DNA of 64,000 bases from Amycolatopsis taiwanensis DSM 45107 (GCF_000519205.1 NZ_JAFB01000003.1:1-64000); one strand, 5' to 3'; numbered from the stretch's first letter, positions 9,638-18,542 are shown. Numbers and translations are program-made. The notes: generated by a model not told the origin, from the letters alone.

Positions 9638-12247
9638 TCACTGCGTCCACTCGGCGATGAGGTGGCCGATGATGCCGCCGTGGCGCAGCCAGGCGCGCTC
9701 GACGTCGTTGTCCAGGCGCTTGCGGCCCTCGTGACGTGCGACGACCTGCCCGTCGCGGACGATGCGGACCTCTACGCCGGGAGCGTCGGTCCCCGCTCCG
9801 AGCAGGTCGAACCGGTCCGCTGGTGCCAGTGAGGCGGGATCGAGCGATGGGCATTCGATCGGAAGCACGCCGAGCGCGACGAGGTTGGTCCGGTGGATCC
9901 GTTCGAAACCGCGTGCGACCACGACCCTGATACCGAGCAGGCGGGTCACCTTGGCCGCCCAGTCACGCGCGGAACCGGTGCCGTAACGGTGACCGGCCAC
10001 GACGATGGCGGGGACACCCGCTCGCACGAACGCCTCGGCGGCCTCGTGCACGGGGACCGGTTCGGCCGGCCGTTCGCCGGATGGGGTGCACACCGTGCGC
10101 GTCCACCCGCCGCGCCGCCCTGGCACGAGCAGGTTTTCCAGACGCACGTTGGCGAAACCGCCGCGCAGCATCACATCGTGGTTGAGTCGTCGTGACGCGA
10201 AACTGCCGAAATCGGGTGCGCCGACAGCGCGCTCGGCGAGCCACTCCCCGGCGGCGGAGTCCCGCGAGATCCGCGCCACCGGCGAGATGTGGTCGGTGGT
10301 GATGTCGTCGCCGAGTACCAGAAGGGCCTGCGCGCCGAGAATGTCGTCACCGTCGACCACGGGCCTGGTAAGCGACGCGTCGGCGAACGGCGGGCGGCGG
10401 ATCGACCCCGACTCGTCCTCCCACTCGTACGTCGGCCCTTCCGAACGCGGCAGGGACAGCCACCGGTCGGTGGTCAGTGCGCCGGTAGCGGCCCGGCGCA
10501 GTGCGTCGGAGGAGAACTCGCCGACCACCTTGTCGACCTCGTCCGGATCCGGCCACAAGTCCGCCAGCCGGACCGGCCGTCCCGCCTGGTCGTGCCCAAG
10601 CGGGTCGGTGTCGAGGTCGACCGCAATGTCGCCGGCCAGCGCGGCCGCGACCACGAGCGGCGGCGACGCGAGGTAGCTGTCCGTCACGTCGGGATGGATC
10701 CGGCCGGGGAAGTTGCGGTTGCCAGAGAGAACGGCGACACCGCGGACGTTTCCGGCCGCGAGCGATTCGGAGACTCCGGCGTTCAGCGGTCCGGAGTTAC
10801 CCATGCAGGTTCCGCAGCCGAACCCGGCCACCTGGAACCCGAGTTCGTCCAGCCACCGCTGCAGACCGCTCGCGCGCAGGATCTCGGCCGAGGAACGCGA
10901 CCCCGGTGTGAACGAGGTCTTGACCCACGAAGGGGTCGACAACCCCAGCTCGCGGGCGCGTCGCGCCAGCAGCCCGGCGGTCACCAGCGTGTGTGGGTTG
11001 GCGGTGTTCGTGCAGCTGGTGATCGCCGCGATGACCACCTGCCCGCGGGGAGCCTCGCGCCCCGCCTCGCGAGCGACCGCCGACGGCGAGGCCGCCTAGT
11101 GCGGGCGGGCGGGGCCGGCCATGGTGCGCCGGATCGTGGACAGGTCGAGCTCGGATCTCTCGGTGTAGCGAACCTCGGCCGGATCCCGCACGGTGATCAT
11201 GTTCTGCGCGCGCAGGTAGTCCTCGGCCAGGGAGGCGGGACGGCCGGTGGCACGCAGGTAGTCGAGAACCCGTTCGTCCGGTGGGAAATACGCCATGGTG
11301 GCGCCGTATTCGGGAGCCATGTTCGCGATCGTGGCCCGGTCCGCGACCGACAGCGCCGCGACACCGTCGCCGTGGAACTCCACGATCTTCTCCACGACAC
11401 CGTGAGCCCGCAGCATCTCCGCCAGCCGAAGCGCGACATCCGTCGCGAGAACGCCGGGTGCCATCCGGCCGGTCAGCCGCACGCCGACCACTTCCGGTAT
11501 GCGGATGGCGAGGGGTTGGCCGAGCGCGGCGGCCGTCGCCTCGATGCCGCCGACCCCCCAGCCGACCACGCCCAGCGCGTTGATCATGGTGCTGTGGCTG
11601 TCGGTGCCGATCATCGTGTCGAACGCGACGAACCGGCGGCCACCGGTCTTCCGCACACCGACCACGTCGGCCAGCACCTCCAGGTTCAGCTGGTGGCAGA
11701 TGCCGACACCCGGCGGGACGACACGCAGACCGGACAGCTGGGTCTCACACCACCGCAGGAACCGGAAACGCCGAGCGTGCCGGTCGTACTCGCGGTCAAG
11801 GTTCTGCGCCGCCGCGTTCCCACGGCCGGCCACGTCGACCTCGACCGCGTGGTCGACGACCAGGCCCATCCGCCGAGCCGGGGAGGCCACTTCCGGCGCG
11901 ACGCCTTCGGCGATCGCGCGTTCGCGGATGGCGACAAGGTCGGCCAGCACCGGCAGTCCGGACGCGTCCTGCAGCAGAATGCGCTCCGGGTGGAATGGGA
12001 TCGAAGCGCTGGTGTCGTGGGCGGTGAGCGCCTTGATATGGGCTGTCGTGACGGTCTGGCCGTCTTCATGCCTGAGCAGGTTCTCGGCCAGGATCCGCAG
12101 CGCGTACGGGAGCCGGTGCAGATCACCCGCCCCATGTCGTTCGGCGAGTTCAAGGCTGGCGAAGACCGTGTCCGGGTGGCCGGGAAGCGAGCGCACACAG
12201 TCGAAGGAGTCGTTGCTTTCGCCCACGCGACCGGCGGTCGCGCTCAT
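9638..12247 (-). pseudogene. Aconitase-family hydratase, interrupted by in-frame TAG
   Basis: The N-terminal part (12247 to 11099) holds the aconitase substrate region with FDTMIGTDSHSTMINALGV. A TAG at 11096-11098 follows AGPARPH, and the same frame continues with no indel through VVIAAITSCTNTANP (the 4Fe-4S cysteines, the third in GCGTCMGN) to the swivel domain (YGTGSARDWAAK). Read through, it would be about 868 residues, the usual AcnA length. The start ATG overlaps the lyase stop by 4 bases (ATGA), so translation is coupled. The product should isomerise citrate/isocitrate or a related tricarboxylate. It is either a recent pseudogene or requires amber readthrough. Confidence 0.85.
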
Positions 12248-13104
12248 TCCGGCCTCTCCCCGGAGTCGTCCAGGTCGCGTTCGGACACGCCGGTGTACGC
12301 GGCGAGCAGCGGGGGCGGCAGGGGTCCCTTGATGCGCCGCGCCTGTGCGGTCTCCTCCCATGCGTGCGCGAGGATTCCCACCGAGCGGGACAGAATGAAC
12401 AACCCGCGCGCCAGCTCCGGCTCGAACCCGAGTTCCGCGTAGATCACGGCGGTGGCACCGTCGATGTTCATGGGGACACGCCGGCCGGAACGGGTTTCCA
12501 GCGCCTTCTCGATCTCGGTCGCGATGCGCAGGTACTCGCCGCTGACCACGCCGAGGTCGCGTTGCTCCGCGACGGCACCGAGCAACGGGTCGCGCCGGGG
12601 GTCTCGCGGGTGGAACCGGTGACCGAAACCCGGCAGAAACCGGCGTGCCGCCCGGTAGTCGGCGACCGTGCGCCGCACCGCTTCCATCAGCGGCTCACCG
12701 TCGGCTACGGCCTGCCGGATCCCCTGATACACCACCATCGCTTGCTGGCCCGCTCCGCCGTGGACGTCGCCGAGCAGTCCGACGCCGGTCGACACCGCTC
12801 CCTGTAAACCGATGCCGCACGTCGCGGCCATGCGGGCGGACGCGATCGACGGCGCTTGTGGGCCGTGGTCGACGGCGGAGACCAGTGCCTTTTCCAGCAG
12901 CGCGGACTGGCCCGGTGACGGAAGTTCGCCGCGGAGCATGAGCCAGATCATGTCGGTGAAGCCGATGCCGTTGATCAGCTGCTCGATGGGGTAGCCGCGC
13001 ATCCGGATGACGCCGGGTTCGATGTCGCTGATCGCGGTCGCCCACCAGTCGACGGTCGCCTCCACGGTCGTGTCCGCGATGGCCTGCTTTCGGGCGTCGC
13101 TCAT
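12244..13104 (-). CDS. Citryl-CoA lyase / short citrate synthase-like protein
   Basis: The 286-residue protein is shorter than citrate synthases (about 370-430) and matches the short citryl-CoA lyase group. It keeps citrate synthase catalytic elements: His in LLGDVHGGAG, His in GFGHRFHPRDPR, and Asp in MNIDGATAVIYAELG. The expected reaction is cleavage of citryl-CoA to acetyl-CoA and oxaloacetate, or of an analogue. Its ATG overlaps the CoA-transferase stop by 4 bases, and its own stop overlaps the aconitase start by 4 bases. A longer open frame upstream is only a shadow of the CoA-transferase gene. The substrate is inferred from the neighbours. Confidence 0.85.
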   Translation of the reverse strand: MSDARKQAIADTTVEATVDWWATAISDIEPGVIRMRGYPIEQLINGIGFTDMIWLMLRGELPSPGQSALLEKALVSAVDHGPQAPSIASARMAATCGIGLQGAVSTGVGLLGDVHGGAGQQAMVVYQGIRQAVADGEPLMEAVRRTVADYRAARRFLPGFGHRFHPRDPRRDPLLGAVAEQRDLGVVSGEYLRIATEIEKALETRSGRRVPMNIDGATAVIYAELGFEPELARGLFILSRSVGILAHAWEETAQARRIKGPLPPPLLAAYTGVSERDLDDSGERPE

Positions 13105-14423
13105 ATCGCTCCCTCCTCCCGCAGCGCAGCGATCTCCTCGCCGGTGAACCCGAGCTCGCCGAGAACGGCCTCGGTGTGCTCGCCGAGCCGTGGGGCACGG
13201 GACGCCGGCCGCACCGACGCACCGTCCACACGGGTCGGAGAGCCGAGAACCTCGACGGTCTTTCCCCCGCCTGTCGCGAGTTCGACTTCGCTGACCAGTT
13301 CGCGATGGCGGATCTGCTGGGAACGCAGGGCGGTCGGCACCGACACGACGGGAGCCGCGGGGACACCGGTGCCGAGCAGGATGTCGTCCCACTCCCGCGC
13401 CGATTTCGTCTTCAGCGACCGCTGAAGTTCCTCGCGCAGCTCGTCCCGGTTGCGCTTGCGGTCCTCGCGGGTCACAAACCGCGGATCGGTGAGCAGCTCC
13501 GGTCGGTCCAGCACAGTGCAGAGCGTTTCGTATTGTTCCTGCTTGTTCGCCGCGATGTTGAGGTCGCCGTCGCCGGTCTCGAACGTGCCGGACGGGGCCG
13601 ACGTGACGTTCTCGTTCCCCATCGGCATGGGCTCCCGGCCCGCGATCAGATGATCGGAGACGACCCACCCCATCGAGGTGATCGCCGCGTCGAGCATGGA
13701 GGTGTCCAGATAGGCGCCCTGGCCGGTACTGCGCTGCCGCAGGAGCGCGGACACGACGGCGAAGGCCGCGGCCAGGCCGCCGAAGCTGTCGCAGATCGGG
13801 AAGCCCACCCGCAGCGGGGCGGTGTCCGGGGTGCCGGTCACCGACATCATCCCGGACAGGCCCTGGATGACCTGGTCGTAGGCTGGGCGTTGACTCATCG
13901 GGCCGGTGGCGCCGAACCCGGACACGGCGCAGTAGACCAGTCTCGGGTTGATGGTCCGCAGGCGCTCCCAGTCGAATCCCAGCCGGGCGAGAACACCGGG
14001 GCGGAAGTTCTCGAGCAGAACGTCGGCGCCCGCGACGAGCCGTTCGAAGATGCGTCGCCCGCCGTCCGACTTGAGGTTGACCGTGATGGAGCGTTTTCCG
14101 GAGTTCTGCGCCAGGAACGAGACACCGAGGCGGTGCTCGCTCAGCTCCCGGCTGGCGCCGAGCTGGCGTGCGAGGTCGCCGGTTCCCGGGGTCTCGACCT
14201 TCACGACATCGGCGCCCATGAGCGCCAGCTGGTAACCGGCGAACGGCCCCGCGAGAACGTTGGTCATATCGAGTACGCGCACACCCGCGAGCAGCCCGCT
14301 CTCGGTGTTTGTCGGCAAACCTCCGTATGGCGCGTGCGAGGACTCACCTCGACAAGAAATCTCACGGTTCGGCAACAAGCTCTCGGCGATACCGGGCTCT
14401 GGGGGTTCGTCATTCGTGGTCAC
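13101..14423 (-). CDS. CaiB/BaiF-family (class III) CoA-transferase
   Basis: The protein has about 440 residues. Family features are GVRVLDMTNVLAGPFAG, ADVVKVETPGTGD, the likely catalytic Asp in RVGFPICDSFGG, and the GAYLDTSMLDAAI segment. It should transfer CoA from a donor thioester to a carboxylic acid. The GTG start at 14423 overlaps the IclR stop by 4 bases (GTGA), supporting coupled translation. Residues about 14-40 are encoded by an inserted 81-bp repeat that keeps the frame; without it the N-terminus would read GIAESGLLAGVRVLD. With citryl-CoA lyase next, the acceptor may be citrate or a similar acid. Confidence 0.88.
   Translation of the reverse strand: MTTNDEPPEPGIAESLLPNREISCRGESSHAPYGGLPTNTESGLLAGVRVLDMTNVLAGPFAGYQLALMGADVVKVETPGTGDLARQLGASRELSEHRLGVSFLAQNSGKRSITVNLKSDGGRRIFERLVAGADVLLENFRPGVLARLGFDWERLRTINPRLVYCAVSGFGATGPMSQRPAYDQVIQGLSGMMSVTGTPDTAPLRVGFPICDSFGGLAAAFAVVSALLRQRSTGQGAYLDTSMLDAAITSMGWVVSDHLIAGREPMPMGNENVTSAPSGTFETGDGDLNIAANKQEQYETLCTVLDRPELLTDPRFVTREDRKRNRDELREELQRSLKTKSAREWDDILLGTGVPAAPVVSVPTALRSQQIRHRELVSEVELATGGGKTVEVLGSPTRVDGASVRPASRAPRLGEHTEAVLGELGFTGEEIAALREEGAI
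14298..14386 (-). mobile_element. MITE-like insertion, repeat copy B, with 8-bp target duplication
   Basis: A 73-bp element (14306-14378) is flanked by direct repeats GCTCTCGG at 14298-14305 and 14379-14386. Its ends form imperfect inverted repeats (TTTGTCGGCAAACC against TTGTTGCCGAACC). It shares the core GTCGAGGTGAGTC with copies A, C and D. Element plus one duplication is 81 bp, so 27 codons were added to the CoA-transferase gene in frame. Confidence 0.82.
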
Positions 14424-15223
14424 AGGAAAGCCTCCACATTGCCCAGACCCAGCTGTTCGATCCGTGCCGCCGCGCTCGTCACCTGATCGACCAGGGTGCC
14501 GACGCGGTCGGCGGTGAAACGCGAGGTCGGGCCGCTGGCCGACAGCGCGGCGATCACGCGCCCGTCCGCGCCGTGGATCGGTGCGGCGACGGCGGAGGCG
14601 CCCAATTCGCGCTCGCCGTGTGTCACCGCGTAACCGACCTCGTTGATACTCAAGACTTCACAACGGAAAGCCTCACTGTCCGCATCGGAGCGTTGCGCGA
14701 GCAGTGCACGCAGCACCGGTTCCGGTGTCCCGCTGAGCAGGATCTTCGCTCCGGCGCCGGTCATGAGCGAATAGGGCACACCGACCTTGACCACACTGCG
14801 AACAGTGGAACTTCCCTCGACCTGCGCGATGGAGATCCGGCTCCGGTCGCGCCGGACGTAGATGTTGACGGTCTCTCCGCACGCGTCGACCAGCTCGGCC
14901 ATGACGCGGCGCACGTCGGCGCTGACCTCCCACAGTGACCGCGCGAGATCGACCCAGCGCAGGAAACCGGTGCCCAGCCCGTATGTCGACTCGCCCTTGT
15001 CCGCCACCAGATCGAGGGTTTCCAGTGTCGCCAGCACCCGCACCACCGTCGTCTTGGGCAGGCCGGTCAGCGACACGATCTCCCGCAGGGTGCGGCTCGG
15101 GTGCTCGGCGTCGAACAGCTCGAGAATGCTGACCGCGCGGCCGATGCTCCGGACGCCGGCGTCGGATTTGCCGCCGGGATCGCCGATCTGGGTCGCGCCG
15201 GGCGACAGGTTTCCGTCCGTCAT
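14420..15223 (-). CDS. IclR-family regulator of the CoA-transferase/lyase/aconitase operon
   Basis: The 267-residue protein begins MTDGNLSPG, with a winged helix in GRAVSILELFDAEHPSRTLR and LPKTTVVRVLATLETL, and a C-terminal effector domain with ISIAQVEGSSTVRS. I take the ATG at 15223; an in-frame start at 15235 is possible. It is the first gene of the operon, coupled to the CoA-transferase by a GTGA overlap. A 19-bp palindrome lies directly upstream and probably serves as its operator. The effector is likely the operon's substrate acid or CoA ester. Confidence 0.9.
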   Translation of the reverse strand: MTDGNLSPGATQIGDPGGKSDAGVRSIGRAVSILELFDAEHPSRTLREIVSLTGLPKTTVVRVLATLETLDLVADKGESTYGLGTGFLRWVDLARSLWEVSADVRRVMAELVDACGETVNIYVRRDRSRISIAQVEGSSTVRSVVKVGVPYSLMTGAGAKILLSGTPEPVLRALLAQRSDADSEAFRCEVLSINEVGYAVTHGERELGASAVAAPIHGADGRVIAALSASGPTSRFTADRVGTLVDQVTSAAARIEQLGLGNVEAFL

Positions 15224-15234
15224 GGCAGCAACCA

Positions 15235-15253
15235 TAGACCACCTAGTGGTCTA
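15235..15253. promoter_or_regulatory. Predicted IclR operator (8-3-8 palindrome)
   Basis: TAGACCAC-CTA-GTGGTCTA is a perfect inverted repeat in the divergent intergenic region between the IclR operon and the MHS transporter gene. It shares TNNAYCACNTAGTGRTNNA with the palindrome at 17809, beside another IclR gene. Its position suits control of both directions. Confidence 0.65.
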
Positions 15254-15454
15254 GGAAAACCATGAGGCGGTCTTGACGAAAAAACATGCCCATGTTTTCC
15301 TTCCTCCAGTGCAACTCGGGACCGTTAGACGGTTCACAAGAACCGTACTTCGGTGAAAGAGTGCGTCACTGACGTGATCCGGGGTCGTGCGGATGCCGGA
15401 CCGCCTTTCATCGAGGACGTCCACAACCCCTGGCCCATGAGCTGAGGACCAACT

Positions 15455-16831
15455 ATGAGCAATGATGCTGACGCTGCGGGTCTGACGGCTTCTGTCGACC
15501 AACGCGACGATCGAGAGACCGGGAAGGGGTATCGACGAGTTCTGCTGTCCAGTTTCCTGGGCACGTCGGTCGAGTACTACGACTTCCTGCTGTACGGCAC
15601 GGCCGCCAGCCTTGTGTTCGGGCCGCTGTTCTTCAAGGGACAGGGGCAGGCGATTGCCCTGCTGCTGTCGTTCGCCACGTTCGCCGTGGGCTACATCGCA
15701 CGGCCGCTCGGCGGGATCATCTTCGGAACCATCGGCGACCGGCTCGGTCGCAAGGCCAGTCTTTTCACCACGATGCTCATGATGGGCATCGCCTCGACCG
15801 CCATCGGCGTGCTCCCGACCTCCTCGCAGGTCGGGGCAATCGCGCCGATTCTGCTGGTGATCGTCCGTGTCATCCAGGGCATCGCGGTCGGTGGCGAATG
15901 GGGCGGGGCGGCACTGATGGCGCTCGAGCACTCCCCGGATCGCAAGCGCGGGTTCGGGGCGTCCTTCGCGAACATGGGCGGGCCGGCAGGCGGCTTCGTC
16001 GCCACGATCATGTTCGCGCTGTTCAGTGCGCTTCCGCGCGAGCAGTTCCTCTCCTGGGGCTGGCGGATTCCGTTCCTGTTCTCCGCGGTGCTGGTCGCCG
16101 TCGGGCTCTTCGTGCGACTCAAGATCGCCGAGTCCCCGGTGTTCGTCGCCGCGAAGAAGCGCACGGCAACCGGCGAGAAGCCACGTCCCGCCATCTTGGT
16201 CGTCATCAGCCGGTACCCTCGGCAGCTGGCACTGGCAGCCACCGCGGTCATCGGCGCTCTGGTGTTCCAGACGTTCTTCTCGAGCTTCGCTCTCACCATG
16301 TCCACCAACGGCGGTGTCAGCTCGAGCGCGGTGCTCTACTGCAAGGCGGGCTCGCAGGTCGTCAACCTCATCTCGATCGGCTACTTCGCCCACTTCTCCG
16401 ACCGGCTCGGACGCAAGCGGGTGCTCATGGGCGGTGCCTGCGCCTCCATTCTGGCGGCGTATCCGATCCTCATGCTGATGGGCAGCGGAAGCGTGGTCGG
16501 CGTGCTGCTCGGGTACACACTCGGCAACGTGGTGCAGGGCGCGATGTACGGACCACTGGCCGCCTATATCTCCGAGCTGTTCGGCACCGGCGCCCGCTAC
16601 ACCGGGGCCGGGGTGAGCTACCAGCTCGGCGCCATCATCGGCGGGTTCACGCCGTTCATCGCCACCAGCCTGTGGGAGCTGGGACAACACCACGTCTCGT
16701 CGGCGGGCTGGAGCCAGTACTGGCTGATCGGGCTGTTCCTGATCCTGGGCTGCGTGGTGACCATCGTCTCGGTGTCCGTGGGCAAGGAAACGCGCAACCG
16801 AAAGCTCGACCAGGCCGAGTCCCTCGCCTGA
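15455..16831 (+). CDS. MFS transporter, metabolite:H+ symporter (MHS) family
   Basis: The 458-residue, 12-helix carrier has the MHS hallmarks: SSFLGTSVEYYDFLLYGTAA in helix 1, GGIIFGTIGDRLGRKASL in loop 2-3, and RVIQGIAVGGEWGGAALMALE. Relatives import citrate, tricarballylate, alpha-ketoglutarate, shikimate or proline/betaine. The gene is divergent from the CoA-transferase/citryl-CoA lyase/aconitase operon, with the IclR palindrome between, so import of a tricarboxylic acid is the likely role. The ATG is preceded by a modest AGGA. It ends 17 bases before repeat copy C. Confidence 0.88.
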   Translation: MSNDADAAGLTASVDQRDDRETGKGYRRVLLSSFLGTSVEYYDFLLYGTAASLVFGPLFFKGQGQAIALLLSFATFAVGYIARPLGGIIFGTIGDRLGRKASLFTTMLMMGIASTAIGVLPTSSQVGAIAPILLVIVRVIQGIAVGGEWGGAALMALEHSPDRKRGFGASFANMGGPAGGFVATIMFALFSALPREQFLSWGWRIPFLFSAVLVAVGLFVRLKIAESPVFVAAKKRTATGEKPRPAILVVISRYPRQLALAATAVIGALVFQTFFSSFALTMSTNGGVSSSAVLYCKAGSQVVNLISIGYFAHFSDRLGRKRVLMGGACASILAAYPILMLMGSGSVVGVLLGYTLGNVVQGAMYGPLAAYISELFGTGARYTGAGVSYQLGAIIGGFTPFIATSLWELGQHHVSSAGWSQYWLIGLFLILGCVVTIVSVSVGKETRNRKLDQAESLA

Positions 16832-16848
16832 GCGATCGGCCTCAGAGT

Positions 16849-16909
16849 CTGTTGGTAGATCGGTGAGACTGCTGGTCGAGGTGAGTCGCACACACGCCGT
16901 GGAAAGGTA
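16849..16909 (+). repeat. Interspersed repeat copy C (61 bp)
   Basis: This 61-bp repeat is inverted relative to copy A at 9573 and differs from it at one base. It lies just after the MHS transporter stop, in the sense of that transcript. No target-site duplication is visible. Confidence 0.85.
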
Positions 16910-16925
16910 CCCCCACCGCGGTGAC

Positions 16926-16962
16926 CTCGACCCGGGCTTCAGCTGCTGAAGCCCGGGTCGAG
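16926..16962. terminator. Strong bidirectional hairpin terminator
   Basis: A perfect 17-bp stem (16926-16942 with 16946-16962) closes on a 3-base loop. It separates the convergent MHS and IclR genes and includes the last codons of the IclR gene. Confidence 0.8.
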
Positions 16963-17742
16963 CGCGTTCGACAGGTCTGCCGAGGCCTTGCGCACCGTGT
17001 CGATGACGAGGTTGCGCCGCTGGTCGTCCATACGGAACAGAGGGCAGGGTGCCGACAGCGTGGCGACGACATTGCCGTCCTCGTACACCGCGGCCGCCGG
17101 CGCCCAGACGCCCTCGTCGATCTCCTCGTTGCTGACCGACCAGCCACGCTTCAAGTCCCGTTCCACCTCGCGCAGAAACCGTTCCCGGCCGTGCAGAGGT
17201 GGCTGCGCCCCGGACTGTATGGCGGAGTCGACGTAGTTCTCACGCTGGGTGGGTGTCATGGGGCCGAGCAGGAGCCGGATGCTGGCGCCCCGCAACAGCG
17301 GAAGCGACTGGCCCGGCTCGAAGGACAACCGGAACCGGCCCGGGCTTTCGACCCGGTGTGAACACACCGGCTGGCCACCCACCATCCGGATGAGCAGCAC
17401 AGCTTCGCCGATCTGCTCGGCAAGACGCCGCATATACGGCTCGGCGAGGTCGACGAGCGGGGTCGCCTGCCGAGCGGCACGCGCCAGCGCCGCTACCCGC
17501 ATGGTGAGGTGGTATTGCCCACGGGTGCCTTCTTCGAGCAGGCCCATCTCCCGCAGCATCGCGACATAGCGGTGCACCGACGGAACCGGGATGTCCAGAG
17601 TCTCCGCCAGATCGCGGACCGAGGCGCTGGGCTTGTTTTCGGTGAACGCGAAAAGCATCTCCAGTGCGCGCCGGGCGCTGTCGGCCCCGGATTTCGTGCC
17701 CGCCACCGTCTCCCTCGCTTGTGTTCGCAGGTCTTTGCGCAT
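16939..17742 (-). CDS. IclR-family transcriptional regulator
   Basis: The 267-residue protein starts MRKDLRTQARETVAG. The N-terminal winged helix shows ARRALEMLFAFTENKPSASV and VPSVHRYVAMLREMGLL, followed by the effector domain. The frame is open up to 17913, but the ATG at 17742 is where family resemblance begins, and the upstream part would cover the intergenic palindrome. It is divergent from the Rieske/small-protein/amidohydrolase operon and should regulate it through the 19-bp dyad at 17809. Confidence 0.88.
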   Translation of the reverse strand: MRKDLRTQARETVAGTKSGADSARRALEMLFAFTENKPSASVRDLAETLDIPVPSVHRYVAMLREMGLLEEGTRGQYHLTMRVAALARAARQATPLVDLAEPYMRRLAEQIGEAVLLIRMVGGQPVCSHRVESPGRFRLSFEPGQSLPLLRGASIRLLLGPMTPTQRENYVDSAIQSGAQPPLHGRERFLREVERDLKRGWSVSNEEIDEGVWAPAAAVYEDGNVVATLSAPCPLFRMDDQRRNLVIDTVRKASADLSNALDPGFSS

Positions 17743-17808
17743 GCCGGCTGTTCGTTGACCTCGCCAAGTATCGCTTGTTAAGGTGCTTCTATCAGCCTGC
17801 AATTTTAT

Positions 17809-17827
17809 TCTATCACATAGTGATAGA
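17809..17827. promoter_or_regulatory. Predicted IclR operator (8-3-8 palindrome)
   Basis: TCTATCAC-ATA-GTGATAGA is a perfect inverted repeat in the 122-bp space between the divergent IclR and Rieske genes, 38 bases before the Rieske start. Its geometry and core match the palindrome at 15235. Confidence 0.68.
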
Positions 17828-17864
17828 AGAGGCATTCCCGTGAGTTCGCTTCGAGGAGGGCACC

Positions 17865-18260
17865 TTGGCGCCCAGTGGCACCCAGCAGTCCGCCAATTCG
17901 GTCGTTGTCGCACGCAGTGGTGACGTCGCCGAAGGCGGGCGCTATGTCGTCGCGGTCCGCGACGACCTGCACATCGGCATCTTCCGTTTCCGCGGCGCTC
18001 TGTACGCCTACGAGAACACCTGTCCGCACCAGGGCGGCCCCGCCTGCCAGGGGCGTCTCGTCGACGGTGTGCGTGAGCGTCTCGACGAACACTGCAACAG
18101 CCTCGGCCGGACCTTCGACAAGGACGACCCGCACATCGTCTGCCCCTGGCACGGCTTCGAATTCCGGCTCACCACCGGCGAACATCCCGGTGCGCCCCGG
18201 TACCGGCTGCGTGCCTTCGAGGTCTCGGAGAAAGAAGGAGAAATCAGTGTCGTCGTCTGA
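17865..18260 (+). CDS. Rieske [2Fe-2S] ferredoxin-like protein
   Basis: The 131-residue protein is a single Rieske domain. Cluster ligands are C-P-H in NTCPHQGGPA (about residue 53) and C-P-W-H in VCPWHGFEFRLTTGE (about residue 98). The spacing between the two ligand pairs is longer than in minimal ferredoxins because of an insert (VDGVRERLDEHCNSLGRTF). It may pass electrons to an oxygenase or serve as an enzyme subunit. The TTG start has GGAGGG upstream. It overlaps the following small gene by 14 bases. No oxygenase alpha subunit is encoded nearby, so its partner is unknown. Confidence 0.87.
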   Translation: MAPSGTQQSANSVVVARSGDVAEGGRYVVAVRDDLHIGIFRFRGALYAYENTCPHQGGPACQGRLVDGVRERLDEHCNSLGRTFDKDDPHIVCPWHGFEFRLTTGEHPGAPRYRLRAFEVSEKEGEISVVV

Positions 18261-18531
18261 GCTTGCCGACCTCGCGGCGCAACTGGAACACCAGGTCAAC
18301 GACCTCGTCACCAAGGTTGACGGTCCGCTCGAGGTGAGCCCGGAGTCCGTGCGCGCCATCGTCACCGCCGCAGCCCGGCTGTATGCCCGCTACGGGGAGA
18401 CCGTCGGCCCGATCGACCCGCTGCGTGAGGAGGCCAGCCCCACCGAGGCCGTCGACCTGGCCTGCGGCCTGCTGCGCGCCCGCGACCTCAACCCCTTCGA
18501 CCTCGCGCTCTGGTTCTCCCGACCGGCCTGA
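18247..18531 (+). CDS. Small conserved-looking hypothetical protein
   Basis: The 94-residue acidic, mostly helical protein starts at GTG 18247 (VSSSELADLAAQLEHQV), supported by AAGGAG nine bases upstream inside the Rieske gene. The sequence includes VRAIVTAAARLYARYGE and ends AVDLACGLLRARDLNPFDLALWF. It contains no cysteine pair or catalytic motif I recognise. The 14-base overlap with the Rieske gene and the following amidohydrolase suggest the three proteins act together, perhaps this one as a structural or chaperone subunit. I cannot assign a function. Confidence 0.75.
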   Translation: MSSSELADLAAQLEHQVNDLVTKVDGPLEVSPESVRAIVTAAARLYARYGETVGPIDPLREEASPTEAVDLACGLLRARDLNPFDLALWFSRPA

Positions 18532-18542
18532 ACACGCACCGT

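Noticed and set aside
12244-13668. Extended version of the citryl-CoA lyase frame starting at 13668
   Set aside because: The extra 188 residues are antisense-like Arg/Gly sequence overlapping the CoA-transferase; the ATGA overlap at 13104 fixes the start.
15251-16891. A 546-codon minus-strand open frame opposite the MHS transporter
   Set aside because: Composition is His/Asp/Arg-rich with no membrane or domain pattern; the transporter on the plus strand is unambiguous.
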